Shown: positions 23,587 to 39,001 of the stretch, in pieces
How the letters are laid out: each line of letters begins with the position of its first letter
Position numbering within the stretch: position 1 is the first letter of the stretch
From: Ziziphus jujuba
Lineage: Eukaryota; Streptophyta; Magnoliopsida; Rosales; Rhamnaceae
Direction: 5' to 3'
Assembly (NCBI RefSeq): GCF_031755915.1
Contig: NC_083380.1
Location: forward strand, 31,840,501-31,904,500
Length of the DNA stretch: 64,000 nucleotides
Program-made: the position numbers and the translations under genes
The notes under the pieces: model-generated
Told to the model about the DNA's origin: nothing
Databases searched by the model: none
What the model saw: the letters and a program-made list of their open reading frames with translations, nothing else

Positions 23587-26230
23587 GTTTTCTTCTTAAC
23601 TTTCACAGCTGGGAGAGATTGAAAAAAAGCTAATGGCAATGTAAGAACGAGTAGCACTTGATACACATATAAATATATATACACATATTTGTGTGTATAC
23701 TTGAATATGTGTGTGTTTAGTTCATTGCAAGTAATTGGACTGAGTCTTGGTTGACTGACCTTGTAAAACCATGGGATTGGTTGGTCATTGAGTTGGAACT
23801 CATACGATCGGCTAGCTAATATAGTTTATGAAAGCTTATTGATTAATAATGTACTAATTTCTTGAAAGTTTCACAATTTTACTTTTTGCTTTTTTCATCA
23901 TGGAATTTCTTAGGGTACCCAGAAGATTTGCAGCAGGCTAATGCAATAAAAAAGAATATATTCTATTATTTCAACTTGGTTCAGTAGACTGTAAGTCAAT
24001 TGATCGAGTAAATTTTTTTTTTTTTTTTTCCTCCTGTAGCTTTCTGTTCAGAGGAATATGGCTAATGTCCACATTTTGAATTTTCATGGGCGTTGGTCTT
24101 TTATGGTGGAGCAGACAAGTAAGGACGGCAGTGTCCTTTGATGAAAGTCAAAGAAACAATATTATTTGAAGGATGATTTTTCTTTACTTAAAGTGGTGGG
24201 AAGCTTCATAACTTTGACCTCAACAACTTCCAGACTTTATCAACTCGAAGACAGAAGCCAAGTCACACCCTTCACATAATCTATATTTTCTTATGCACCA
24301 AAAATAATATAGTATCTTTCATCCAAAAAAGTCCACCTATTAAGAAATTTCATTCTAGAAACTCTTGACCACCATGGGAAAAAAATAAATTTTAAAAAAA
24401 TAAAAAATATAAATATAAATATAAAAAAATATAAAAAAATCTGATATCTGAAAAAATGACATGACAAACAGGATATGATTTGCAAACCAATTTACCTAAA
24501 TTGATGAGACCACTCTCTCTGCAGGCCATAATGTTTCCCCATCAAATGATACTTGAAGCATATTAAGAATTGGCAAAACATATGATATGGAAAGGGAAGA
24601 AAAATTGAGGAAACATATATATGCATGAAATGAATGCATTTACAATCAAAATAACACATAAAAGTAAATAAATAAATAAAGAGAGAGAAGATGAAGTAAA
24701 AGGGATAAGTGGTATGGGAGGAGAGAATAACCTGCTTCAGTTTGTCAGTGATCTTTATCATCCAACCTTGAATCTCGAAACATGCCTATAACAACTCAAA
24801 ACTGCCCAAACTTTTCAATTTCACTTACAAGTGAAATGTTACGTAAGAGAAACCCAAAGCCAAATGGAAAAGTTGAAGAAAGAGAAAAGGTAATAAACTC
24901 TTCCTGTTTGTTTGATCACAAAAGTGAAAATAGCCCCACTGTCACAATCACAGCACCCCAGTGACCCTTATGAATGAGGATTTGGCTTCTTGTACAACTT
25001 GAATACAATTATATTTTGGCAACTAGGTACATGTATAAAGCCTTTGAAAACATTTCAATGCTTGTTGATCTCTGAAAAGCGTTGGATATTAACAAAAACA
25101 TGCTCTAATGAAATCAAAGCTCAAAAACTAATTTAAATTACACAAGAAGCTGAACAAAGTAGGTTTGAATTCAAGTATAATTATATTTAGAAGAGACTGG
25201 AAATATTAACAACATTCACCTTCAATCTTCTATATATGAAACTCCATTCTCCAAAGCAAAAAAAAATCAGGATAACTGGATAAAAAACTGAAACTTTTTC
25301 CTTAAAATTTAATCACAAAAGAAACTAAATAGATGCTTGAGAAGCTCAATCCAGATTTACCCTTAACTGCTAAAGATAATCCCATTCTCATCAAACAAAT
25401 GGACTCTAATCGCAGAAAAGGAAAGACATTTCTAGATAAACCCCCAAAACAAAAACGTAGAATAATTTTACCACAAAAAAATAAATAAATAAAATAAAAA
25501 TAAATAATAAAAAAGCATTCCAAAACAATATTAATTTCAGAAACAACAACATAACAAAAACTAATCTTGACTCCCCAATATATATATATATATATATATA
25601 AATAAAAACAGAACACGCAAATCAAAACAAATGGTCCCCTGAACCAAGAAGATATGGCAAGTTATGGCAATGAAAGTTTGCCTAAAAACAACTCAAATAA
25701 GTCCCAAAAATCAGTAAACCAAGCAATTAACAAGAACAAAAATCAAAGGCAAAAACCTTTAAACAAACTTGCCCACATACAGTTTAGCACCTTACAGCTC
25801 AACCAAGCACACTGCTTTACCTTTTGGGGCTACAACAAACTAGTCCTTTCTTCTACCTTTTTTCTCTCTTTTTTTTTTCTTTTTTTCCCCTCCCTAATTG
25901 ACTGCTCACCATCCCCTTTATTTCCCACATTCATTTTCTGGCAAACTCATACCAATAAACCCTTCTGTGCAGACTAAGAAAAAAAATTTCTGTTTTGATT
26001 AATTATTGTCTTTTATTTTGATAAGTTTCAAATTTTATAGTAAAAGCAGAAATTTAAAATAAATAAATAAAATGACTAGGTATTACCATTGGAAGTCAAA
26101 CCAAATAGGTCTCTTTTAGCATTTTTGTTTGCATATTTTCTAAGGACTTCGTCTTCATCATCTACTTCTTCTGCTTTTGCAGAGAGTATGAAATAGAGAG
26201 CCAGGCAAAGATGGAAGGTTGGTTCATTTG
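23587..26230. other. Upstream of the resistance gene; exon-like fragments on the minus strand
   Basis: No complete gene. On the minus strand some short stretches look like exons: 25960-26200 contains an acidic frame ending K-R-D-L-F-G-L-T-S-N-G-N-T and stop. About 24727-24785 reads A-C-F-E-I-Q-G-W-M-I-K-I-T-D-K-L-K-Q up to a GTTATT donor-like site. About 24495-24555 reads S-F-D-G-E-T-L-W-P-A-E-R-V-V-S-S-I and stop. They may be parts of one small multi-exon gene, which I do not recognise. Confidence 0.3.
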
Positions 26231-26783
26231 GGCTTTAAATTGGGCCACTAATGTTGAGAATTTGGGTGGGGCCAATATTAAGCCTGTCCTAAAGAGCATT
26301 TGACTTGGTGTTCGGCTCAAATTGTGAGCTAAACCTCAGGCCATAATTGGGCCGTCCGATACAATTTTTATCGAACAGTGCTTCTATTTGGACAACAGTA
26401 TTTTTCTCTTTACACTGTATATCTATGTAAATTTACTAAAAGGCCCTTTTTTTTTTCTTTTTCTTTTTCTTTTAAATATTTTTTAAAATGTTATTCTTTG
26501 AGGATTTTACTATGTTCTCCAATAGAAGCTGGCAAAAAACTCCAGAGGTCAGAATATTGAGTGAGGCATCAATTATTTTTTCCGTTCGTTTGGAGATTGA
26601 TAACGAGGTCAGAAAAAATGTTTGTAAGTATTGCCTCAAGTGATGAGGAGATCATAGAGTTTCTAGCAAATCTGGAAAATAATGGGGATGGGGAGACAGA
26701 GAGATCAACTGGCACTTTTTCATCTAGACGGATCGTCATGAAGGTAGACTTTATGATTGCAGTTTTTATTTTATACTTTTTTG

Positions 26784-26884
<101 letters not shown>

Positions 26885-27591
26885 AAGTTTTCTAATCTAT
26901 AATCATGGTTTAATCTCCTAACCACATATGTCAAGTAAAATACATGCATCATAAAAAAAGGTTTTATACATAGTGGAAGAACTATTGGAGATCTACCAAT
27001 GACCTTCTCCTGGAGTTCATGGCAAGCTACCGGAATTTATGGCAAGTTGGTGCTTATGTCATTAAAGGAAGATATCAAATCTTTCTTCTTCAAAGAAATC
27101 GAACAAAAGAACAAAAGTGATTTACAATTTTGTAAAACAAAAAAAAAAAATAATAATAAAGATAAGAAAACCGCCTCGTGTAAAGAGCAGCACTCTTAAA
27201 AGAATAAAGAACATATTTTAAAAGATAAAATAAAATTTCTTAGATTAATTGTATTATTATGTAAATTTGCTTATTAATTTTGAACATTGAAAAAAATAAT
27301 AATAATAAAAAGATGCCAGTATAAAAAAAAATTAAAAAAAAAAAAAAGACAAACTATGATGCCTATTTATGCAATTAGCAGGATACCTCCAAACCTTAAG
27401 GTTTGAAAAAGATTAGTTAATTAAAAAGGTTAATTACACTTTAATAACCTTTAAGAATGTTATAATTTAACATTTGGGTTAAAATTCAAAATATTTGAGC
27501 GCTTTATTTTTCTATTTGGTGCACATTGGTCCAATTATGACCAAATTGTTCAATATCAATCACGAAAAAGTATGTTCACGATGTTCCACAT

Positions 27592-27594
<3 letters not shown>

Positions 27595-27659
<65 letters not shown>
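27595..27659. repeat. (TA)n microsatellite, ~65 bp
   Basis: An unbroken TA run in AT-rich spacer. Confidence 0.97.
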
Positions 27660-27662
<3 letters not shown>

Positions 27663-28358
27663 CCATATAAATTTACAAAATATTAAATATTAAATGTATT
27701 TTTAAATTAGGTATTGCATTAAGTATTAACAACTTTAATTATTAAGTATATAAAAAGATTGATTACAACTAAATTAAAAATAGAAGATTTAAATTAAAAG
27801 ATATTAAAATGCAATTAAGCCTAATAAAATTATAGTTTGTACAAATAATAAAAATAATAATAACAACAATAATAATAAAAAGAATAAATTGATTTTTGTT
27901 CTTTTAGATGTATAAACATAACATAAATATAATTTCCTTTTAAGGTGGGGGAAAATTAGTCAATTGATAAAATTAGAATGGAAGTGGAAATCTACAAAAC
28001 TTACATGAAATCAAAGTATGATGACGAATTTTTTGGGTCCTCAAGAAAAATGATGATGAGGACAAGTTGCTATTATCTTGCCCAATTTTACCATAAAATA
28101 TATACTTATAAAATTAAAACTATACGTAACATGTACAAATCTCGCTCAATAATAAATTTCTCTTTCTAAAAATCCAGACACGTTTTTGCAAAAAATAAAA
28201 AAGAAAAAAGAAAAGCCCACATGCTGATTATCATAAATAAATATTAATTAGTGGAGGGCCATTCCCAGAAAATCGGGAAGACAATGAAATTCCAACTTTG
28301 TCCAAGAAGGCGATTTAATATATGTTACGTAAGCGATGGAAACATATCTAGTTATATA

Positions 28359-28497
28359 GAAATTCTATGGTGAGGACGGTTCGCATGAGGATCGCAGTAT
28401 TAGTGACGGTTTTTCATAGTATTAACGACAGTTGTTTAGAAAACCGTCACCAATATTGTGGTCCGCATAAGGACCGTCCGCACCATAGACGGACTCT
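28359..28497. mobile_element. MITE with TCTATGGTG-type inverted ends
   Basis: About 138 bp. The left end, TTCTATGGTGAGGACGGT, pairs with the right end, whose reverse complement is GTCTATGGTGCGGACGGT. The inner parts (GTGACGGTTTT and AAAACCGTCAC) also pair. The flanking words TCTAGTTATATA (28347-28358 and 28497-28508) are repeated, which includes a plausible 9-bp target duplication of Mutator size. Too short to code for anything. Confidence 0.75.
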
Positions 28498-30615
<2,118 letters not shown>

Positions 30616-33600
30616 ATGCTGTGCAAATCAGGTATTAATGGTGAGGAGGTTGATCTACATCATCAGAAAGGAAATTACATTTACAGAACTCGGGTGATGA
30701 TGTTGGCACTGACGTTTATGGGGTTTGCGGTGGCTTGCTTTGTGCTTTCTAATTCATTGCCCAGACCTTACATGATCAGTAAAATCTTTGCAACTGACAG
30801 TGCCTTTAGATCGGTTAGTTTAAAACTATTTAATTAATATAAAATTTCTCTATCTATTTTTTTTACTGCAATATTATAATTGATGTTTCTTTAATTTTGT
30901 GAGTTTTTTAATTTGCTGCATGAATTAATTATTTTTGTTTATATTAGAGGACTTGTAAGGTGTTTTTGTATTATTAATTTTATATTATTATTTTGCGTTT
31001 GAACATATATATGAAATAAATGATTAACATGACCATATGATCTGTTTAATCTATATTTTATTTTTTTGTTCATCTTAATTTCCTATTTATTGAAGAAGGA
31101 CAATAAGAGAAGAGAACAAAGTGAATGGTTTGTTTAATTAAGGATGGGTGAGAAAAGATTCTTTCAACAAAATAATTATTAAAAAAAAAAAAGATGGAAC
31201 AGAAAAGAAGAAAATAAATGGAAGACTTAAAAGTTTCACAACGCGAATTCCCATCCCCATGTCCCAAATCGCAATATCAAAAAAGAAAATTAAAACAATA
31301 ATAACTTGTTAAAATTTGCAATACTATACTACGCTAGCAGTTTCTTATCAAATTAATTAAGATTTTCCAAATAATATTATTATTTTAAATTATTCATCTT
31401 TTCACAATAAAATTTATATATAAAAAAATTAGTGTTATTTGAATTTAAATGGTATAAGTGTATAATTAAATGTAAAATTGTTCTGTAATAATAATGTATA
31501 AAAAAATTATTTATTGCTTATTACTTAATTATATATTTTATAAACTATTTTATTTTTGCTTTTTAAAAAAAAATTTATAAAACTTTACAATATTTAACCG
31601 AGTTTTTATAACATTTAACTTAGTTTTTAAAAATAAACATTTATTTTGATAATGTTTAAATTATATAAGTTTTTTTTATAACATTTAACTTAGTTTTTAA
31701 AAATAAACATTTATTTTGATAATGTTTAAATTATATAAGTTTTATTTTTATAACATTTAACTTAGTTTTTAAAAATAAACATTTATTTTGATAATGTTTA
31801 AATTATATAACTTTTAACATTCATTTTTAAACATTATCACCAAAAAATGAATTTTTTTAAGCATTATTTATATTGCTTATATGTTTATACTTATTTTCAC
31901 AATCTAAATGGATCTAAATAACTAAAATATTTTTCTTCAATAGTAATAAATAAATAAATAAAATAAAACAGTATATAAGAGTACGTGAGGGTGAGGGTGA
32001 GTGGGTGACAAAGCTATTAAAAATGGTCGGTCCAGAGGACTATCATTGATGATGCATAGTTAGTCAATAAAGCTAAAGGCATTAAAAATCAAATAGAGCG
32101 GTGGACGAGTGGACGTCTAGACTTCTAGTAAATGCCTGCCTAGGATATATATTCTATAATCATTTCTATATTTATGAGGAATATTATCATTATTGGTCTT
32201 TGAACTATATAATCAATACCATTTTAGTTTTTAAATTTATTTTTTTGACAATTTCATTGTCAAACTAACTTCAACAATTCATCTTAGTTCTTAAATTATA
32301 TAATCAATATTACTTCAATCTTTAAACTTATTTTTTTTGAAAATTTCATCTTCAAACTAAGTTTAACAGTTCACCTTACTCCCTAGACTCTTTTCCATCT
32401 TTTATTCCATCAATTTAGAACTACAAACTCATATACTTTAAAAAAAAGGGGGGGAAAGGATAATGAAAAAAAAACCTCAAACATGAAACAAAATGTTTTG
32501 TTTTTGTATGCATATCAAAAGGATGATTCAATTTGCCAAACCAATTACCATTAGCGAAAAATCACTAATTCAACAATATATTTTTAAAAATGCAAAAACT
32601 AATTAAATACCAATTTAATTAGAATTTGATTGATTGATCCTGATGTATTATTATGGTTGGCATTTATGCTTGGATAAATTTTTTCCTCTTCCATATTATT
32701 TTAAATCTCATTTATAACTAGTAAATTAAAAGTTTGTAAAACAAATGTAGGCCACTATTCTGCAATGAAAGGAAAAGTTTAAATTTCAATAATATTATAG
32801 TTATTTTCAGTTCATTTTTTAGATTTGCAAAGAAAAAGGAGGGGGAAATGGACAACGGAAGAAACAATTAAATGTCTTTTAAAACTGGCTCACATTTAAA
32901 GCATGTGAATTTTGCGATTCCAAATGGATGGAAAAAGATCTAAGGACTAGAGCGAATTGTTGAAGTTAGTTTGAGGATAAAATTATCAAAAAAAAAAAAT
33001 TAAGAACTTAGGTGACAATAATAATATAGTTTAAGGATTAAAGTTAATTGTTGAAGTTAATTTGAGGATGAAATTGTTAAAAAAATAAGTTTAAGAACTA
33101 AGATGATATTGATTATATAGTTTAGGGACTTTGGTAATAATATCCCTAATTATAATTATCAACTCCTAAATTTATTATACAATATTATAAATTTCCCTTT
33201 TATTTTATATATTTTTCATGCATAACTTTATATTTTAGTTTATCGCAAAACGCATATGCCTTTTTTTTATACCATATGAACTCCTTTATTTTATATAGCA
33301 ATTTTCTATTAGTTTTTTTTTTTTTTTTCCTGATATTACAACATTATTGAAGATAAATAGTTTACCTAATATTGCTAATAGATCTTTCAAAAGCTTAAAG
33401 CTAATTGAATTTGTAGATAATATCTTACAGCCATCCTACTCCTATCCAACTGCTTATGCTATATAAATACCTATCATAAATCACAATATAGTAATTATTA
33501 TTGGACTGACTCTGTGGTGTGTCCATCATAGTTATACCCTTGGAGTCATGGGTAAGGAAACAGCGATTTTGCCACAAGCAATAGTTTCTTCTCTTAACAT

Positions 33601-35222
33601 CATATCCAATTCAAATGATCAAATTAATGAAACCGTTAATTTCATCATATAATATGGTAAATATAAAGTTAGCCATAAAATTCCTTGTAGAAAATTATAT
33701 GGTAATATTTTTCTCATGCATCAACTTATATATTGTCTTTGAAAGCAAACATAGATGATATTCTTTCAGTTTCCCATATTGACTCTGGTTTTAACTTTAA
33801 ACTGTCCAATTATGATATATATGTTTTCAGGGCATCAACAAGACTTCATTAGACATAGTTCTAAAAAATGCTTCAATGAAGGACAAAACTGTGATTATAA
33901 CAACCTTAAATGATGCGTGGGCGAAGCCAAATTCAATATTTGATTTGTTTCTTGAGAGCTTTCACATAGGAAAAAATACGCAGAGGCTGTTGAATCATTT
34001 AGTTGTAATCTGCTTGGATGAGAAGGCTTTCAGTCGCTGCCTAGCTTTACATCCACATTGTTATCAACTCCACACCAAATTCAATTTTTCTCGTGATGCA
34101 TTTTTTATGACTCCGGACTACTTAGAAATGATGTGGGGGAGGATTAAGTTTCTGGCTGTTGTTCTTGAGATGGGATACAACTTTGTGTTCACGGTACTCG
34201 TATTCTCTCTTCAAAACTTTATTCATATATATTATCATGTGGACCTAATAAGAAATTGATTATATATTTTTTTAATATTTTATATAGGAATTTTAGACAA
34301 ATTTTTGTACAGAAAACCTCCTATTACATGTAATAAGATGCATTTCTCTGCTTTTAGCATGTAATCGGAGGTCTCTGGCCAAAAGTTTATATATGGAGAA
34401 TTCTTTGATAAAAATTTGTATGCATCTACATAGTTCTTGCTTATTAAAACCATCAGGATCTTTATTATCTTTAGATTTAAAAATGTATTGATAAACTATA
34501 CAAGTTTAATGAAATATTTAAATTTTATAACGGCAAAGCAACCTTATATAAACTTATATAAAGTCTAAATTCATCTTCTTTAAATGGTTCTGACATGAAA
34601 ATTTTTATATCTCTGCGTACTTATATACTTATAAAATATTTAAGGACAAAAACCGCTTAACTTTGAATAGTATTTTCCTATTGTAATATAAGGTTAAAGT
34701 TTTTGCTAACATTTTTTTAAAAATAAATAATTTCAGGATACTGATATAATGTGGCTACGAGATCCATTTCCACGATTTTATCCGCACGCAGATTTCCAAA
34801 TTGCATGTGATTTCTTCTTTGGAAATTCTTATAATGTAAATAACAGACCAAATGGAGGATTTGCTTATGTGAAATCTAACAGCAAAACAATTCAATTTTA
34901 CAATTTCTGGTTCTACTCCAGAAAATGGTATCCACGTCGCCATGATCAAGATGTGCTTAATAAGATTAAACACCACGAATTCATGTCCAAGATTGGATTA
35001 CAACTTAGATTTCTTGATACTGCTTACTTTAGTGGGTTTTGTCAGCGTACAAGAGACCTTGGCCTAGTTTGTACAGTGCATGCAAATTGCTGTGTTGGCC
35101 TAGAAAACAAAGTTCATGATCTTCAGGTTTTGCTTCATGATTGGAGAAGATTTATGTCCTTGGATCCAATTATGCAATTACCAAATTCTTCATGGAGTGT
35201 TCCACAAGATTGCAGGTATATG

Positions 35223-35270
<48 letters not shown>

Positions 35271-35483
35271 TTTTTCTATTAATATTTGTTGGATGATAAC
35301 GTTTTAAGAAAAAAATTAAAGTTTGCTAGAATATTTATGAATTTAGAAATCTATTTATGTATATATGAATTTATTTTCTTAACTCGTTTTTTGTTGGTAA
35401 TGAATTTTGTTTTTGTTTCCAATGCATGATTATTGCGATCAAGAACATCCTTCCAGCGTGGCTATTCAAGAAAAGGAGATTAA
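30616..35483 (+). CDS. Paralogue C: nucleotide-diphospho-sugar transferase (PF03407-type), 359 aa
   Basis: Same family and predicted Golgi type II topology as A. Exons are 30616-30813, 33831-34193, 34737-35215 and 35444-35483, giving 66+121 residues, then 159 codons plus 2 nt joined to the last exon. The start at 30616 (M-L-C-K-S) is chosen because it matches the starts of A, B and F; an in-frame ATG 99 nt upstream would translate a GA microsatellite. A hydrophobic anchor lies at about residues 27-46. The D-x-D motif is D188-T-D190-I-M-W-L-R-D-P. Exon 2 has the usual DKTVIITTLN, VVICLDEKA and ALHPHC blocks but lacks one residue in the T-K-G-(I/x)-N-F loop. The C-terminal mini-exon gives R-T-S-F-Q-R-G-Y-S-R-K-G-D. 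Intron 1 is 3.0 kb and carries a tandem repeat and a long-TIR transposon. No disabling lesion was seen. Confidence 0.9.
31607..31812. repeat. Three tandem ~70-bp units in intron 1 of C
   Basis: Three almost identical units start at about 31607, 31677 and 31749. Each reads ATAACATTTAACTTAG, then AAAAATAAACATTTATTTTG and AATGTTTAAATTATATAA. The spacing is 70 and about 72 bp. Confidence 0.9.
32178..33146. mobile_element. Long-TIR foldback element (Mutator-like MITE) in intron 1 of C
   Basis: About 970 bp with inverted arms of about 225-230 bp (32178-32410 and 32925-33146). Both arms include ACTATATAATCAAT, CAATTTCAT and AACTTCAACAATT in matching order, and each arm is itself an imperfect duplication of a ~110-bp unit. 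The ends read GGRATATTAT. Flanking 9-mers TATTTATGA and TAATTATAA agree at 7 of 9 positions, a decayed Mutator-size target duplication. No transposase frame lies inside, so it is non-autonomous. Confidence 0.75.
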
Positions 35484-35895
35484 TAATTCTCAAAAGGGGA
35501 ATTATTAGAGACCATGATGATGGTAAAGACACATCTTTAGTGGCAAAGTGTAAGTCTTAATTTGACTACAATTATATTATTGTACATTAATTGGTAAATC
35601 CTTGCCCATTGGTTGTATTATAAATGAAAAGAGTTTTTTTTTTGTTTTTTTTTTTTTTTTGGGGTATGAAATCATACTATATTTATCAAATAAAGGGCTA
35701 TAACAATTGTTTGACAAAATTTATAATTATTTAAAAAAAAAAAAAAAAAAAAACCCAAATACAAGTCAGTAACTTTGTTTCAGTGCAAGGTCTATTCTGT
35801 AGTCTTCAGCATGCCAAAATTCGTAATTGCTCCTGTTAATTTATTGAATCTGTCAATTATAGACAAATATCTATATAGGCATACACACACATAGG

Positions 35896-36635
35896 CAGGG
35901 GCGGAACTACCCCATAGCCTGGGGGGCCATATCCCCCTAAAGTTTTTTATTTTTATTTTTTTTAATATATATGGTTTTTTCAATTTTTTAGCATAACAGC
36001 TGTATAATTGTCTTAAATTATATATTTGGACTCCTAAATTACAGTATTTACTTCTTCTTTTTGGTTATTAATTAGAAATTTTAGTTTTTTTTTTTTAACA
36101 TTATGATTAGAAAATTTAGTTAAACTAGTGAAAATTTTGATATTATTTCTTTATATATATGGTATACTTATGGTTTAATGGAAAGTATTAATGGTATTTC
36201 CTTTTCTGATTAATATTTATTTCAAGCAGTATTTTGTAAAATTTTCATATTTCATTATTTTGTTTTGTGTTTTACTATCAAGTTATCAACATTCTATATG
36301 TTAAGTTATATTTTTTATTTGATTATCATATTTTTAAAACAAATATTTTAGTTTTTGTATGTTATCAATTTTGTTCACTAAAGTATATTCTCTTTTATTA
36401 TTCTAATAGTCTTTTTTTGAACAAACCGAATCAGATTTTTCAATAAGCTTATATAGATGTTAAAATAATAAATTATATGAAATTTTATAAAAATCAGTTA
36501 TCAATCTTTTTAAGGATTATAAATATAATAGAAAAACTATATCATCAATAACAATTTTAACTTAATTTGAACATTCAAAAAAAAAAAAAAATTGTAACTT
36601 GGCCCCTTAAAGTTGGAATCCTAGCTCTGCCCCTC
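35896..36635. mobile_element. hAT-like non-autonomous element, ~740 bp
   Basis: The left end CAGGGGCGGAACTA and the right end (reverse complement AGGGGCAGAGCTAGG) match the CAGGGGCGGA-CTAGG terminal type common in plant hAT-like elements. Internally TGGGGGGCCATATCCCC near the left pairs loosely with GGCCCCTTAAAG near the right. The flanks ACACATAG and TCATAGAC share five or six bases, a decayed 8-bp duplication at best. No transposase is encoded. Confidence 0.6.
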
Positions 36636-36714
36636 CTCATAGACATTCATGTTGCTCTTCTCACCTTCTCTATCTCTGTTTCTTGTTTAGTATTAAAAGG
36701 TCAGGTTTCAATTT

Positions 36715-36716
<2 letters not shown>

Positions 36717-36804
<88 letters not shown>
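36717..36804. repeat. (TA)n microsatellite, ~88 bp
   Basis: An unbroken TA run, followed by T-rich sequence. Confidence 0.97.
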
Positions 36805-36807
<3 letters not shown>

Positions 36808-37784
36808 TTTTCCTAATAGTTTTTTTTTTCTTTAATTACTTTGTTAGATTCAAGCTAGAGGCTATAGGTCAAAAGTCCACTAGATATTGAAGTTTGATTT
36901 TCTTGGAATGAAGCTTACGCTTAGTTTGGTTTGTTGTAGCTTCTAAGAAAATCAAGTTTAGGTGTGCTGCAAAAATAATCAGTTAAGTATTTGGTAAACT
37001 TTTACTTCATAACTATATAATTCAAAATCCGTATTTGAGTGTTTGATAAATAATAATAATTAATTATTTTTATGGTATATAATGATTAACAAGTACATTA
37101 TTTATCGTTTCTTTACTTATAGTATTTTAATTATGGATAAGCAAAGAAGCTAAAATTAGAATCTCAAACTGGTTTTTTTTCTACTTTTCAAAAACAATTG
37201 CTAGAGAAAATAAATTTTTGTAAAATCGGAACTTTAAAATTTTACCAAATTCTTTGATAATCAATTTTGAAACTCCAAAACAAATGCCAAACAGAGCCTT
37301 AGAAATCTTCAAGAAACACCCAAAAATACCCTGCTTAGACTTTTCTAAGGACCCAATTTCTTGCTATGTAAATTTAGTAAATTTGTTAATTATATTTTAG
37401 GATTCTATTTACATTTTAATAAATAAAAAAAGGGGAAAATATATTCTACCTAAACTCTTCATCTTTTGGGAGAAAATAAAGATGATTTGAGAGGTAGTAA
37501 ATAAAATAATAGTATATATCTCTCACATCACAAGGGAATTGGTTAGATTTCAAATATAAAATTTTTACTAAATATCATGTTCATGGAAAATTCTATATTA
37601 TTGGACAATTCTAGTAATAATAACTTTGATGAGTGTTCGCAATCACATGACGATTAAAGAACATGCACTCATCTTGCCCTGTTTAGACTAGAGTAGCTTT
37701 TAGTCCACGTTAATTTAGAGTTAAAAGAAATATAAATTTTAGATTTTATTAATTAGCTAAAAAAACCATGTAAACTAGAAATTA

Positions 37785-38570
37785 TGTATATGTATGTATA
37801 TATGACAAAATCAAAACACAGCATGTGTATTTTCCACACAAAAAAAGTAACCTTTTTTTTTTTTTTTTTTCAATGGAAGCATATGAGAAATATTTTTCCT
37901 TTCCTTTTCACTTGGTTTTATATTAGTGTACAAAAATGTTAACAAAATGAATGGATAACTTATTTATATGCTTTCTTGATCTTTATGAAAAATTAGAATG
38001 AGCGTAGAAAAACAAAGAAGGTAGCTAGATATATGATCAAGTTTTGGATATAAAAACTAAAAGAAATACAAAAATAAAAAAAAGGGCAATTAGCTAAAAT
38101 TTGTTTCAATATATAACTATCAGTCAGAATATTAAACTTGAAAGAGTACAAAATTTATGGCATGACGATTGAAGTTCTCAAAACCCCTCCAGACAAACTA
38201 TTTTCATCCATACATTCTATTTTGTGATTTGAAATCTCAACAAGGTCATGGACAATGCTGAAAAAATCTTTATGCGTAACAAACAAATGGAATCATGAAA
38301 AGCAAAGAATTTATGTAAATAAATAATTAGAAAAAGGAATATGCCGATAATGACAATACAAATGGCTGCTACTTTGTCCCACTCATCTGCTTTTATATCA
38401 TATATTATTTTCAATCTCATTATCACAATCTTCTCGCTCAGAAATTCCGCATTAAGGGTATTTGAGGACCCACCGAGAAAGACGAGCAAGACTAAACTTG
38501 GATGCATGGATAAATACAAAATTTCTTACAAAAGACTTAAAAAGAAAAAAAAAAATTCGTTGACGAAAAT
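37785..38570. repeat. Upstream duplicated block of paralogue D
   Basis: This stretch is similar to 50575-51000 upstream of E (shared GGTCATGGACAATGCTGAAA and TTTATGTAAATAAATAATTA) and, more distantly, to 57765-58260 upstream of F (shared ACAAAATCAAAACACA-type words, GAAGTTCTCAAAA, GGAATATGCC). It marks the 5' portion of the duplicated unit. Open frames across it are not conserved as protein. Confidence 0.75.
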
Positions 38571-38969
38571 GTTAATTAGAATATTAAACTTGGATGCATG
38601 GATGAATGAAAAATCCCTTCCATATATAGCTATTGGTTTACTCTCGTTTTTAAATATTTACACACAAAAATCTAGTTCCGCCATATGTGGACTTAGAATT
38701 GCTATTTATTCAATTAGAATTTTTATTTTAAGTCATTATGTATGATATTATCCTTTTCACTTGTTATGTCTCTGTAACTCATCTTATCTGATATTTGAAA
38801 TATGTTGTATCATGTTGTAGATTTTTATGGACGAATGTATATATTGATCAACTTTAATCTGTCAGGATATGGACTAATTGATGGACTTCTGAATAATAAT
38901 ACAAATATATATATATATATATAGAAATTCTACAATACGAATGGTTTATATGCGCATTTTAAAAGATTC

Positions 38970-39001
<32 letters not shown>

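Larger units (their letters stand above)
35484..37784. other. Intergenic downstream of C
   Basis: No gene. It holds a hAT-like non-autonomous element (35896-36635), the (TA)n at 36717-36804 and several poly-A/T runs. The remainder is AT-rich without recognisable structure. Confidence 0.6.

Noticed and set aside
26561..26760. Possible N-terminus of a PIF/Harbinger transposase (S-S-D-E-E-I-I-E-F-L)
   Set aside because: Too short, runs into a TA tract, and no further transposase blocks follow in any frame.
38341..38745. 134-codon frame upstream of D
   Set aside because: The matching block upstream of E (50771-51001) has different indels and no common protein, so this is duplicated noncoding DNA.
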